From: Chromatiales bacterium
Lineage (GTDB): Bacteria; Pseudomonadota; Gammaproteobacteria; Xanthomonadales; SZUA-36
Length of the DNA stretch: 43,081 nucleotides
Assembly (NCBI GenBank): GCA_024640045.1
Contig: JAHEFS010000010.1
Location: 1-43,081 of the forward strand
Reading direction: 5' to 3'
Position numbers and translations under genes: made by a program. Shown here piece by piece: positions 8,751-19,748 of the stretch. The notes under the pieces are model-generated. The model ran no database searches. It worked only from the letters and a program-made list of their open reading frames with translations, and was not told where the DNA came from. Position 1 is the first letter of the stretch. Every line of letters begins with the position of its first letter.

Positions 8751-9227
8751 ATGAAAGAAAACGTACTCGACGTCTTGATGTTTTTGTTCGAGAACTACTT
8801 CTACGACGAACCTGAAGAAGAACCCGATCGCGCCGATATGGAAGAAAACCTGCATCAGGCGGGTTTCACCAATCTGGAAATCGAGAAAGCATTCAGCTGG
8901 CTCGATGGACTGGCCGATCATCGTCAGCAGCCCGAGTTGCCCCTGCTGGCGGATCACCCCATCCGGATTTATGTCGATGAAGAGTTGGACCGACTGGATA
9001 CCGAATGCCGGGATTTCATGTTGTACCTGGAGAATATCGGTATCCTCGACGCGCAGCGGCGCGAGGTGGTTCTGGATCGCGTGATGGCCCTGGAGTCCGA
9101 CGAAATCACGTTGGATGACGTGAAGTGGGTGGTGTTGATGGTGCTGTTCAGCCAGCCTGGCCAGGAAGCGAATTACGCCTGGATGGAAGATTTGATGTTT
9201 GACAGCGAGCAAGAGTATCGGCACTAA
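8751..9227 (+). CDS. smg: Smg family protein (DUF494)
   Basis: This small acidic protein of 158 residues belongs to the Smg/DUF494 family and opens MKENVLDVLMFLFENYF. It sits between dprA and topA as in E. coli and Pseudomonas. It is mostly helical, with no catalytic motif or signal peptide, so it is cytoplasmic. Its biochemical role is not established. CAGGA lies just before the ATG. Length is normal for the family. Confidence 0.93.
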   Translation: MKENVLDVLMFLFENYFYDEPEEEPDRADMEENLHQAGFTNLEIEKAFSWLDGLADHRQQPELPLLADHPIRIYVDEELDRLDTECRDFMLYLENIGILDAQRREVVLDRVMALESDEITLDDVKWVVLMVLFSQPGQEANYAWMEDLMFDSEQEYRH

Positions 9228-9284
9228 TAAATAAGAACGAACGTTGCCTGGCCCCGTGACGGGCCGTAAATCCAGAGATCAAGA

Positions 9285-9322
9285 ACAAGACCTGCACGGT
9301 CATCGGCACCGGCAGGCCTTGT
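9285..9322 (+). promoter_or_regulatory. Leader hairpin upstream of topA
   Basis: An 11-bp stem with one G-U pair (ACAAGACCTGC at 9285-9295 with GCAGGCCTTGT at 9312-9322) encloses a 16-base loop and ends 24 bases before the topA start. A smaller GGCCC/GGGCC hairpin lies at 9250-9265. Neither has a T-run, so these look like leader structure rather than a terminator for smg. Confidence 0.35.
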
Positions 9323-9346
9323 CATGAGAGAGAATCGAGAAGGCCC

Positions 9347-11791
9347 ATGGCCAAAAATTTACTTATTGTGGAATCGCCGGCGAAGGCGAACACCATCAAC
9401 CGCTACCTCGGTGAAGACTTCGAGGTGCTGGCGTCCTACGGGCATATCCGGGATTTGCCCTCCCGGGACGGGGCCGTGGATACCGAACAAGACTTTCAGA
9501 TGCACTATGAACTCAGTGAGGGCAGCCGCAAGCACGTAGACAAGATCGTCAAGGCCGCCAAAAAGGCTGAAGCCATTTATCTCGCAACGGACCTTGACCG
9601 TGAAGGTGAGGCTATTTCCTGGCACATCTACGAAATCTTGCGTGAAAAGGGCCTGACCAGTGACCGGCACTTCTACCGGGTCGAATTTTCCGAGATTACG
9701 CCCAAGGCGATCCGGGAGGCGGTGGATAACCCGCGCGATCTGTCCATGGACCTGGTCAACGCCCAGCAGGCCCGTCGGGCGCTGGATCACCTGGTGGGCT
9801 TCAACCTGTCACCGCTGTTGTGGAAGAAAATCAAGACCGGCCTTTCCGCGGGACGCGTACAAAGCCCTGCACTGCGGATGATCGTCGAGCGAGAGCGCGA
9901 GATCGAGGCGTTCATTCCACGGGAGTACTGGTCGGTCGAAGCGGACCTGCTGAAAGGCGAAAGTCCGTTCACGGCTAACCTGGTGCGATTGGCAGGACAG
10001 AAGTTCCAGCAGTTCGACATCGATAACGAATCCCGGGCCATGAAGGTTCGCGAGGCATTGCTGAAGGCGGCTTCCGGTCAGTTGCGTGCCGACAAGGTCA
10101 CGCGCAAAGAGCGTAAGCGCAGGCCGGCGCCGCCGTTTATCACCTCGACGTTGCAACAGGATGCATCCCGCAAGTTGCGGTTCTCCGCCCAGAAAACCAT
10201 GCGCGTGGCGCAGCAACTGTATGAGGGTGTGGAAGCGAATGGCGAGAATCAGGGCCTGATCACCTACATGAGAACCGATTCGGTGGCGCTGTCGAATGAT
10301 GCCCTGACCGATATCCGCAGGCAGATTACGGATCAGTTCGGGGATGAGTACTGCCCGGAAAAGCCGAATTCTTACAAGACCAAGTCGAAGAATGCCCAGG
10401 AAGCGCACGAAGCTATCCGCCCCACGTCGGCGGCGCTCACCCCTGACCGTGCACGAAAGTTTCTCAGCGGGGACCAGCACCGCCTGTACGAACTGATCTG
10501 GAAGCGCAGTCTCGCCTGCCAGATGACGCCGGCCCGGTTGGATACGGTGGCAGTTGAGTTTCATTGCGGTGAAGGAGCGAGCTTCCGCGCCAATGGCTCC
10601 GTCATCACGTTCCCCGGTTTCCTGGCGGCCTACGAAGTCAGCGTTCCCGAGGGTGAAGAAGAGCAGGAGAACCGTCTGCCTGACATCCAGGAAGGCGATG
10701 AGGTCGTTCTGCGCGATATCCGCGCCGAGCAGCACTTCACCGCGCCGCCGCCCCGTTACTCGGAGGCCAGCCTGGTCAAGGCCCTGGAAGAATACGGTAT
10801 CGGCCGGCCCTCCACCTATGCGAGCATCATTTCTACCCTGGTGCGCCGCGATTACGTGATTCTGGAAAGTCGCCGTTTCACACCGACCGATACCGGCCGG
10901 GTCGTCGAGCGCTTCCTGGAAAGCCATTTCGATCACTATGTCGATTATGAATTCACCGCTCGCCTGGAGGATTCTCTGGACGAGGTTTCACGTGGTGAGC
11001 GGGACTGGATTCCGTTGTTGAGCGAGTTCTGGAAACCGTTCATCGAGCGGGTACGGGAAAAGGAAGAGTCAGTCAGCCGTGACGAGGCCAAGCAGACCCG
11101 CTTGTTGGGATCTGACCCGAAATCCGGTAAACCCGTGACCGTCCGCCTGGGCCGCTACGGGCCGCACGCCCAGATAGGCAGCCGGGATGACGAGGACAAA
11201 CCGAAGTTCGCCGGACTCCGCGCTGAACAGAGTCTCGAGACCATTACGCTTGAAGAAGCCCTGAAATTGTTCAAGTTACCGCGCGATCTGGGCTTCACCC
11301 CGGAAGGTGAAGAAGTCGCAGCCGGTATCGGCCGTTTCGGGCCCTACATCCGTTTCGGCAGCAAGTTCGTTTCCCTCAAGGATGAAGATCCGCACACGGT
11401 GACATTGTCCCGGGCCCTTGAGTTGGTCGCGGAGAAGAAGGAGTTCGATGCCAACCGCATCATCCGCCAGTTCGACGGCAGCGATATCCAGGTGCTGCGG
11501 GGCCGCTACGGCCCTTACGTCACCAATGGTGCGAAGAACGCCCGCATTCCCAAGGACCGCGAGCCAGAGTCGCTCACACTCGCTGAGTGCGAGGAGTTGA
11601 TCGCCGCGGCACCTGACCGGCGGCGCGGGCGCAAGAAGGCCGCGGCCAAGAAGGTGACCAAGAAAGCCGCAGGCAAGAAGAAGGTCAGCAAGAAGAAGTC
11701 CACAAAAAAGAAAGCGGGCAAGAAGAAGGCTGCCAAGCGGACTGCCAGCAAGAAGAAATCCGCTGCGGTAGCGGACTCCAGCTCCACCTAG
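9347..11791 (+). CDS. topA: DNA topoisomerase I
   Basis: This 814-residue type IA topoisomerase relaxes negative supercoils. The TOPRIM domain (LLIVESPAKANTINRYLG, then ATDLDREGEAISWH) is followed by the core with the active-site Tyr in LITYMRTDSVALS (near residue 309). E. coli TopA ends in Cys4 zinc ribbons. Here I see no Cys tetrads; instead there are at least three TopA C-terminal repeat modules (RLGRYGPHAQIG, GIGRFGPYIRFG, LRGRYGPYVTNG). A Lys/Ala-rich tail of about 60 residues follows and probably binds DNA non-specifically. GAGAAGG precedes the ATG. Confidence 0.97.
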   Translation: MAKNLLIVESPAKANTINRYLGEDFEVLASYGHIRDLPSRDGAVDTEQDFQMHYELSEGSRKHVDKIVKAAKKAEAIYLATDLDREGEAISWHIYEILREKGLTSDRHFYRVEFSEITPKAIREAVDNPRDLSMDLVNAQQARRALDHLVGFNLSPLLWKKIKTGLSAGRVQSPALRMIVEREREIEAFIPREYWSVEADLLKGESPFTANLVRLAGQKFQQFDIDNESRAMKVREALLKAASGQLRADKVTRKERKRRPAPPFITSTLQQDASRKLRFSAQKTMRVAQQLYEGVEANGENQGLITYMRTDSVALSNDALTDIRRQITDQFGDEYCPEKPNSYKTKSKNAQEAHEAIRPTSAALTPDRARKFLSGDQHRLYELIWKRSLACQMTPARLDTVAVEFHCGEGASFRANGSVITFPGFLAAYEVSVPEGEEEQENRLPDIQEGDEVVLRDIRAEQHFTAPPPRYSEASLVKALEEYGIGRPSTYASIISTLVRRDYVILESRRFTPTDTGRVVERFLESHFDHYVDYEFTARLEDSLDEVSRGERDWIPLLSEFWKPFIERVREKEESVSRDEAKQTRLLGSDPKSGKPVTVRLGRYGPHAQIGSRDDEDKPKFAGLRAEQSLETITLEEALKLFKLPRDLGFTPEGEEVAAGIGRFGPYIRFGSKFVSLKDEDPHTVTLSRALELVAEKKEFDANRIIRQFDGSDIQVLRGRYGPYVTNGAKNARIPKDREPESLTLAECEELIAAAPDRRRGRKKAAAKKVTKKAAGKKKVSKKKSTKKKAGKKKAAKRTASKKKSAAVADSSST

Positions 11792-11804
11792 GCGAGCGCC
11801 CAGC

Positions 11805-12368
11805 GTGCGGCACACCCTTTTGCAGGCGGCCGAGGCCGCGGCAAAGATGCGGTCGGGAGGGATCGTTGCTTATCCGACCGAGGCCGTGTTCGGATTGGGG
11901 TGCGACCCTGAAAACCAGGTGGCGGTACAACAACTCCTGTCGTTGAAAAGCCGCCCGGTTTCTGCCGGTCTGATCCTGATTGGCGCAACGTTCAAGCAAT
12001 TTGAGCACTGGGTAGACACCGTGCCAGTTGCGCAACTGGCAGCTGCCATGGACTCCTGGCCGGGCCCGGTGACCTGGCTGTTCCCGAAAGGTCCCCGGGC
12101 GCCTGTCTGGATTACCGGCGCACACGACACCGTCGCGATACGGGTCACGGCCCATCAACCCTGCATCGCGCTGTGCGAGGCATTTGGCGGGCCCTTGGTT
12201 TCGACCAGCGCCAACCCCCATTCGGCACCTCCTGCGCGCAGCGCCGGGCAGGTCGAAGGGTATTTCGGATCGTTTATCGGCGGTATTCTCGAGGGTCCAC
12301 TGGGCAGCGGTGAGCGGCCCAGCGAGATACGCGATGTGCGCACGGGAAAGGTATTCAGGGAGGGCTGA
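11805..12368 (+). CDS. tsaC: Threonylcarbamoyl-AMP synthase (TsaC/YrdC)
   Basis: This 187-residue Sua5/YciO/YrdC protein makes threonylcarbamoyl-AMP from threonine, bicarbonate and ATP, the first step of t6A37 formation in ANN-decoding tRNAs. Signatures are GGIVAYPTEAVFGLGCDP, a KSRP segment (LSLKSRPVSAGLILIG) and the late PLVSTSANPHSAPPA. The start is a GTG 13 bases after the topA stop. The TGA abuts the GTG of hemF with no gap. The length fits TsaC rather than the longer Sua5. The partner enzyme TsaD is encoded at 30251-31300. Confidence 0.94.
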   Translation: MRHTLLQAAEAAAKMRSGGIVAYPTEAVFGLGCDPENQVAVQQLLSLKSRPVSAGLILIGATFKQFEHWVDTVPVAQLAAAMDSWPGPVTWLFPKGPRAPVWITGAHDTVAIRVTAHQPCIALCEAFGGPLVSTSANPHSAPPARSAGQVEGYFGSFIGGILEGPLGSGERPSEIRDVRTGKVFREG

Positions 12369-13277
<909 letters not shown>

Positions 13278-13301
13278 AGCGCAAAGCATGATTTCAGGGG
13301 C

Positions 13302-13334
13302 AAAAAAAACCCCGGCGGTCAGAGACCCCGGGGT
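13302..13334 (-). terminator. Rho-independent terminator downstream of polA
   Basis: On the minus strand an 11-bp stem with one bulge forms: ACCCCGG/CCGGGGT outer arms (13328-13334 and 13309-13315) and an inner GGTC/GACC around a 3-base loop. Eight T follow (13302-13309). On the plus strand no T-run follows, so the terminator serves polA or the candidate small RNA, not hemF. Confidence 0.85.
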
Positions 13335-13440
13335 CAAACTAGGATTCGGCAAAAGGGGGGGACTCACCGAACCCGATGGTCGGCCCGTCCAGGGAGATGT
13401 CCGGGCCTCGGCTGAAAGACTCAGCCTGTTAAGTCAGACC
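13302..13440 (-). ncRNA. Candidate small RNA downstream of polA (Spot 42/ErsA position)
   Basis: The 3' flank of polA folds into successive hairpins on the polA strand. Hairpin 1 is GGCTGA/TCAGCC (13426-13410). Hairpin 2 is GGCCCG/CGGGCC (13407-13382). Hairpin 3 is TTCGG/CCGAA (13371-13345) with a 17-base loop holding seven consecutive C. The strong terminator above follows. A -10-like TACTCT lies at 13449-13444, giving a start near 13438 and an RNA of about 135 bases, but the -35 is poor. In E. coli (Spot 42) and P. aeruginosa (ErsA) a small RNA is encoded next to polA. I see no sequence identity to either. It could instead be just a structured polA 3' UTR. Confidence 0.4.
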
Positions 13441-13497
13441 GGTAGAGTACGGAAAAAGTTTCACACGGAAGATAAAAAAATGATGAAAAAACCGTTC

Positions 13498-16194
13498 TCA
13501 GTGAGCGCTGTCCCAGTCCGGGCCGTACCCCGCATCGACCACCAGCGGAACATCCAGGTTCGCGGCACCTGACATTCGCTCACTCACGCCCGCCTGCACC
13601 TCCTCGAGGCGGGCCTCCGGAACCTCCAGCACCAATTCATCGTGCACTTGCATGACCAACTGCGTTTCGGTCTGTTCTGCCTCCAGCCAAGCATCCACGG
13701 TAATCATGGCCCGCTTGATGATGTCAGCCGCCGTTCCCTGCATTGGCGCGTTGATCGCGGCGCGTTCGGCCGCCTGGCGCCGTTGCATATTACTGGCCTT
13801 GATATCGGGCAGGTAAAGCCGGCGGCCGAAGAGGGTTTCGACAAATCCCTGCCCGCTGGCTGTCTCACGCGTTGAATCCATGAAGCTGCGCACACCGGGG
13901 TACCGGGCAAAATACGTGTCCATGTAGGTTTGCGCCTCCGACCTGTCCACATCCAGCTGGCGCGCCAGGCCGAACGCCGACATGCCATACATCAGGCCGA
14001 AATTGATGGCCTTGGCGGCCCTGCGCTGTTGAGAGCTGACCTCGTCATATGGCGTGTCGAAAACCTCGCCCGCCGTGGCGCGATGCACGTCCACGCCTTC
14101 GCGGAAGGCCTTGAGCAGGCCCTTGTCGCCTGAAATGTGCGCCATGATGCGTAATTCGATCTGTGAATAATCGCACGCCAGGATAACCATGCCGGGCGGG
14201 GCGATGAAGGCCTTGCGAATCCGGCGGCCCAGTTCCGATCGGATCGGGATGTTCTGCAGGTTGGGGCCTGACGAGGACAACCGGCCAGTGGCTGCCACGG
14301 CCTGGTGGTACGAGGTGTGCACGCGGCCGGTTTCCGGGTTGATGTCCCCGGGCAGGCGGTCGGTATAGGTCGACTTTAATTTGGACAGTGAGCGGTGTTC
14401 CAGGATTAGCCGCGGTAGTGCGTAGTTGCCGGACAGTTCCTGCAGCACGTCTTCCGCCGTCGAAGGCTGGCCTTTGGGGGTTTTGCGGATGACCGGCAAT
14501 TCCAGCTTTTCGAACAGGATCTGTTGCAACTGTTTGGGGGAGCCGAGGTTAAATGGCTGTCCGGCCTCCCCGTGCGCCTGTTTTTCCAGCCGTGCCATTT
14601 GTGTGGCCATTTCGCGGCTCTGGGCATGCAGGAGGTCCGCGTCGATCAGGACCCCGCGTTGCTCCATTCTCGCCAGGACGGGGACCAGCGGAATTTCAAT
14701 TTCGGTCAGAACGCGGGCCAGGCTGGGGCTGTCTTCCAGCCGCGGCCACAAGTGCTGGTGCAATTGCAACGTGATGTCGGCGTCTTCCGCCGCGTAGTGG
14801 CCCGCATCTTCCAGGCGCACCTGGCTGAAAGAAATCTGCTTGGCACCCTTGCCGGCCACGTCCTCGTAATGGGTCGTCTTCCGCCCCAGGTATTTCAATG
14901 CCAGTGAATCCATGTCATGGCGGCTACCCGTGCTATTGAAGACATAGGATTCCAGCATGGTGTCGAATGCCACGCCGTCCAAAGTGATGCCATAGCGGGA
15001 CAGGACATTCATGTCGTACTTGATGTGCTGACCGATTTTTCCCAACGACGTATCTTCGAGCAGAGGGCCGATGGCTTTGAGGACCCGGTCCAGGTCCAAC
15101 TGCGTCGGTGCGCCGGGATAGTCATGGCCGACCGGAACGTAGGCCGCTTCTCCGGGTTCGATGGCGAAGCTGAGGCCGACCAGTTGTGCCCGCATCGGGT
15201 CGAGAGCCGTGGTTTCCGTGTCGAAGGCAAAGAGTTCCGCGGCCTGGAGGCGCTTGATCCAGCCGTTGAGCTCCGCTTCATCCGTAATCGTGCTGTAGCG
15301 GGTCTCGGTGTGCTCCGGCGGCGCGTCTTCCTGGCCCAGTTCCTTCAGCCAGCTGTTGAACTCGTAGCGTTGCAGAAATGTCCGCAAAGTTTCCTGGTCC
15401 GCCGGTCGCAAGTGCAGTTCGTCGATGGGCAGGTCGATATCGAGGTCAGTCTTGATGGTGACGAGCTCGCGGGACAGCGGCAGGGTGGGTATGGCGTTGC
15501 GCAGGTATTCGCCAATTTTGCCGCCAATTTCATCCGCGTGGGCAATGACTTCATCAAGACTGCCGTATTGTTCCAGCCACTTGGCCGCGGTCTTTGGCCC
15601 ACATTTATCCACACCGGGAATGTTGTCCGACTTGTCACCGGTCAGCGTCAAAAAATCGATGAATCGTTCTGGCGCCACGCCAAACTTCTCCTCCACCCCA
15701 GCGCAGTCCAGGTGAGAATCGGTCATCGTGTTGACCAGCGTCACCCGGCCCGTGACCAGCTGCGCCAGATCCTTGTCGCCGGTGGAGATTACGCAATCCA
15801 TGCCTGCCTTTTCTGCCCGCACCGCCAGTGTGCCGATAACGTCGTCGGCTTCCACGCCTTCGACCTGGACCAATGGCATTCCCAGGTTCCCAACCAGTTC
15901 GTGAATGGGTTCGATCTGCTTGCGCAGATCTGACGGCATGCTGGGGCGGTTGGCCTTGTAATCCGGGTACCGTTCATGCCTGAACGTTGGGCCAGGCGCG
16001 TCGAAGACCACCACGACCTGGTCAGACTCAGCCTCCTTGAGCAGTCGCCGTAACATGTTGGCTACCCCCAACAATGCTCCGGTTGGCTCACCATTCGAGT
16101 TGGTCAGGTTGGGCAGCGCATGGAAGGCCCGATAGAGGTACGATGAACCATCGACCAGGTAGAGGATGTTCTTGGGGTGCGTGTTTGAGGTCAT
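13498..16194 (-). CDS. polA: DNA polymerase I
   Basis: This 898-residue Pol I starts at MTSNTHPKNILYLVDGSSYLYRAF; the longer in-frame ORF upstream is not conserved. The N-terminal 5'-3' exonuclease (about 1-290) is followed by a 3'-5' exonuclease with its acidic motifs intact (FDTETTALD, KYDMNVL, YAAEDADIT). The polymerase motifs are A (ACDYSQIELRIMAH), B (RRAAKAINFGLMYGMSAFG) and C (MQVHDELVLEVPE). It fills gaps and removes RNA primers. It is divergent from the DUF2782 gene, a pairing also seen in Pseudomonas. Confidence 0.98.
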   Translation of the reverse strand: MTSNTHPKNILYLVDGSSYLYRAFHALPNLTNSNGEPTGALLGVANMLRRLLKEAESDQVVVVFDAPGPTFRHERYPDYKANRPSMPSDLRKQIEPIHELVGNLGMPLVQVEGVEADDVIGTLAVRAEKAGMDCVISTGDKDLAQLVTGRVTLVNTMTDSHLDCAGVEEKFGVAPERFIDFLTLTGDKSDNIPGVDKCGPKTAAKWLEQYGSLDEVIAHADEIGGKIGEYLRNAIPTLPLSRELVTIKTDLDIDLPIDELHLRPADQETLRTFLQRYEFNSWLKELGQEDAPPEHTETRYSTITDEAELNGWIKRLQAAELFAFDTETTALDPMRAQLVGLSFAIEPGEAAYVPVGHDYPGAPTQLDLDRVLKAIGPLLEDTSLGKIGQHIKYDMNVLSRYGITLDGVAFDTMLESYVFNSTGSRHDMDSLALKYLGRKTTHYEDVAGKGAKQISFSQVRLEDAGHYAAEDADITLQLHQHLWPRLEDSPSLARVLTEIEIPLVPVLARMEQRGVLIDADLLHAQSREMATQMARLEKQAHGEAGQPFNLGSPKQLQQILFEKLELPVIRKTPKGQPSTAEDVLQELSGNYALPRLILEHRSLSKLKSTYTDRLPGDINPETGRVHTSYHQAVAATGRLSSSGPNLQNIPIRSELGRRIRKAFIAPPGMVILACDYSQIELRIMAHISGDKGLLKAFREGVDVHRATAGEVFDTPYDEVSSQQRRAAKAINFGLMYGMSAFGLARQLDVDRSEAQTYMDTYFARYPGVRSFMDSTRETASGQGFVETLFGRRLYLPDIKASNMQRRQAAERAAINAPMQGTAADIIKRAMITVDAWLEAEQTETQLVMQVHDELVLEVPEARLEEVQAGVSERMSGAANLDVPLVVDAGYGPDWDSAH

Positions 16195-16215
16195 GGATGA
16201 GTGATCGATTTGCGG

Positions 16216-16244
16216 TTTACAGTGTCTAAACGACTGAGCATACT
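16216..16244 (+). promoter_or_regulatory. Probable sigma-70 promoter for the DUF2782/TRAP/trmH unit
   Basis: TTTACA (16216-16221), a 17-base spacer and CATACT (16239-16244) form a good -35/-10 pair in the polA/DUF2782 divergent region. The predicted start is near 16251. That would leave the GGAGGA at 16245-16250 outside the transcript. Confidence 0.45.
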
Positions 16245-16257
16245 GGAGGAGCGCCTC

Positions 16258-16329
16258 ATGATACAGATCATGCAGAGCGCGCGTGTGCTGCGGAACGCTG
16301 GTGCCCCGTTTTGGGGAGGGGAAAAATGA
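16258..16329 (+). CDS. Possible 23-residue leader peptide overlapping the DUF2782 start
   Basis: An ATG at 16258 sits 7 bases after a perfect GGAGGA (16245-16250) and opens a 23-codon frame, MIQIMQSARVLRNAGAPFWG and three more residues. It ends in a TGA overlapping the next ATG as ATGA (16326-16329). This is the typical arrangement for translational coupling to the DUF2782 gene. Its first codons span a palindrome (CATGAT-N4-ATCATG, 16257-16272). A promoter predicted just upstream would start the RNA at about 16251, after the GGAGGA, which argues against normal initiation here. Coding status is uncertain. Confidence 0.3.
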   Translation: MIQIMQSARVLRNAGAPFWGGEK

Positions 16330-16682
16330 ACAGAATGCTGCCAATTGGTATAGCTTTGCTGCTGGCGGCCGTGGCTGCTCCGGCACAGGAAGATTCGGCC
16401 AAGGAAGATCCGGCGGCGCCGCCGGAAATGGCGGAGCCGGCAATCCCACCCAAGGTGCAGGATGAGCAAATCGAACCGTCGGTTAACATCCGCGAGGAAG
16501 AAAACCGCCGAGTTGAGGAATACAGCCTCAACGGCCGGGTTTACATGGTCAAGATCATCCCTGCCAAGGGCAAGCCCTACTACTACCTGGATGAAGATGG
16601 CGACGGCATGCTGGAGTTACAGCCCGGTGATGAAGCCATGAACCCGGTCAGGCCTGCTTACTGGAAGATCAAGGAATGGTAA
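16326..16682 (+). CDS. DUF2782 domain protein, exported
   Basis: This 118-residue protein has a short signal peptide (MNRMLPIGIALLLAAVAAPAQ) and a Pro/Glu-rich linker. A compact C-terminal domain follows with YSLNGRVYMVKIIPAKGKPY, YYLDEDGDG and PAYWKIKEW, typical of DUF2782. It probably resides in the periplasm. The start at 16326 has GGGGAGGGG just upstream; an earlier in-frame start at 16311 would weaken the signal peptide. It is always near polA in related genomes as far as I recall, but its function is unknown. Confidence 0.85.
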   Translation: MNRMLPIGIALLLAAVAAPAQEDSAKEDPAAPPEMAEPAIPPKVQDEQIEPSVNIREEENRRVEEYSLNGRVYMVKIIPAKGKPYYYLDEDGDGMLELQPGDEAMNPVRPAYWKIKEW

Positions 16683-16694
16683 CGACGGGATCGC

Positions 16695-17207
16695 ATGGCG
16701 ATTGAGGTCGTCCGGCGCGCGATCGCCTCGATTGGCCGGGGTGCAGCCTGGTTGACCCTGGCCATGGTGTTACTGATTTTCACGGTCGTGCTGTTGCGTT
16801 ACGGGTTCAGCCTGGGCTGGATTTGGCTGCAGGAGTCCGTCAGCTACCTGCATGCCATGGTGTTCATGCTGGCCGCCGCCTGGACCCTGCAGGAAGACGC
16901 TCATGTCCGCGTGGACGTTTTCTACCGGGATCGCTCGCCCCGTTACCAGGCGATGATCAACCTGGCGGGAACCCTGCTGTTCCTGGTGCCTCTATGTGTT
17001 TTCATGCTGCTGGCGGCCTGGGGCTACGTCATGCGGTCCTGGGGAGTGCTGGAAGGCTCGCCTGAAGCGGGTGGCCTGCCACTGGTTTACTTACTCAAAA
17101 CCCTGATTCTGCTGTTGCCAACGCTGTTGCTGCTGCAATCGGTCTGCGGCCTGCTCGATGCGTGGCGTGTTTGGCGGGGCAGCACCGTAACCGGGTCTTC
17201 CCATTGA
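16695..17207 (+). CDS. Orphan TRAP transporter small permease (DctQ-like)
   Basis: This 170-residue membrane protein has four hydrophobic helices (about 15-37, 50-68, 88-112 and 132-155). It has the DctQ-type pattern WLQESVSYLHAMVFMLAAAW followed by HVRVDVFYRDRSPR. In TRAP transporters this subunit pairs with a 12-TM DctM and a periplasmic DctP, taking up organic acids with a sodium gradient. Neither partner is present; the next gene is trmH. The partners may be elsewhere, or the protein may act alone. It starts 12 bases after the DUF2782 stop and its TGA overlaps a TTG start for trmH. Confidence 0.82.
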   Translation: MAIEVVRRAIASIGRGAAWLTLAMVLLIFTVVLLRYGFSLGWIWLQESVSYLHAMVFMLAAAWTLQEDAHVRVDVFYRDRSPRYQAMINLAGTLLFLVPLCVFMLLAAWGYVMRSWGVLEGSPEAGGLPLVYLLKTLILLLPTLLLLQSVCGLLDAWRVWRGSTVTGSSH

Positions 17208-17866
17208 CGCCTGAGCGCCGGCAACGGTTGGACGCGGTGTTGTCGCGTCGCCAGCCGGATTTGACGATCCTGGCGGAGAACCTGCACAAACCGCGAAATT
17301 TTTCCGCCCTGATCCGAACCTGTGATGCTGTCGGCATCCAGGATGTTCATGCGGTACCGGGCGAGACGAACCCCCGCCGCCACTGGCATACCTCGCAGGG
17401 CGCGGAGAAATGGGTAGAGTTGCATTGCCATGAAAGCACCGGCCACGCTTGCGACTGGCTCCGCCAGCGGGGTTTCCAGTTGGTGGCGGCGCACTTGTCC
17501 GAGAGCGCGTGCGACTATCGTGAAGTCGATTACACCAAGCCCACGGCTTTGTTGATCGGAACCGAGCGGTTCGGCGTCAGTGAACGGGCGCTACAGCAGG
17601 CTGACCGCCTGATCTCGATCCCAATGGTTGGCATGAGCCAGTCCCTGAACGTTTCGGTTGCCTGCGCCATCGTGCTTTATGAAGCGCAACGTCAGCGCCA
17701 GGCGGCTGGTCAGTACGATCGTTCGAGGATGGATCCACGGACCCGGCAGCGGCTGCGGTTCGAGTGGCTACATCCCAAGCTGGCGCGTTTTTGCCAGGAA
17801 CGGGGTCTGGCTTATCCGGCTTTGGACGAAGCAGGCAACCTGCTCGATACGCTGCCTCGAGGTTGA
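17204..17866 (+). CDS. trmH: tRNA (guanosine-18 2'-O)-methyltransferase
   Basis: This SpoU-family methyltransferase of about 220 residues methylates the ribose of G18 in the tRNA D-loop. The knotted fold motifs are visible: NFSALIRTCDAVGI (motif 1), ALLIGTERFGVSERAL (motif 2) and IPMVGMSQSLNVSVACAIVLYE-type motif 3. The start is uncertain. A TTG at 17204 overlaps the preceding TGA (TTGA), giving LTPERRQRLDAVLSRRQPDLT, which aligns with the E. coli N-terminus (...ARRQPDLT). An ATG at 17162 would add 14 poorly conserved residues inside the TRAP gene. I chose the TTG for its coupling overlap. It converges on aroE with a 15-base gap. Confidence 0.93.
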   Translation: MTPERRQRLDAVLSRRQPDLTILAENLHKPRNFSALIRTCDAVGIQDVHAVPGETNPRRHWHTSQGAEKWVELHCHESTGHACDWLRQRGFQLVAAHLSESACDYREVDYTKPTALLIGTERFGVSERALQQADRLISIPMVGMSQSLNVSVACAIVLYEAQRQRQAAGQYDRSRMDPRTRQRLRFEWLHPKLARFCQERGLAYPALDEAGNLLDTLPRG

Positions 17867-17881
17867 TTCAGCCGATTACGA

Positions 17882-19698
<1,817 letters not shown>

Positions 19699-19748
19699 TC
19701 AGGGTTCCTTCCGTTTTGGGCCCAGTTTAATGAAGCTGCGGCAGGCTG

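Noticed and set aside
11630-11780. Repeated AAGAAG-type units in the 3' part of topA as a DNA repeat or array
   Set aside because: They are in-frame Lys codons of a basic tail with varied spacing. No conserved repeat unit or spacers exist, so it is not a CRISPR or satellite array.
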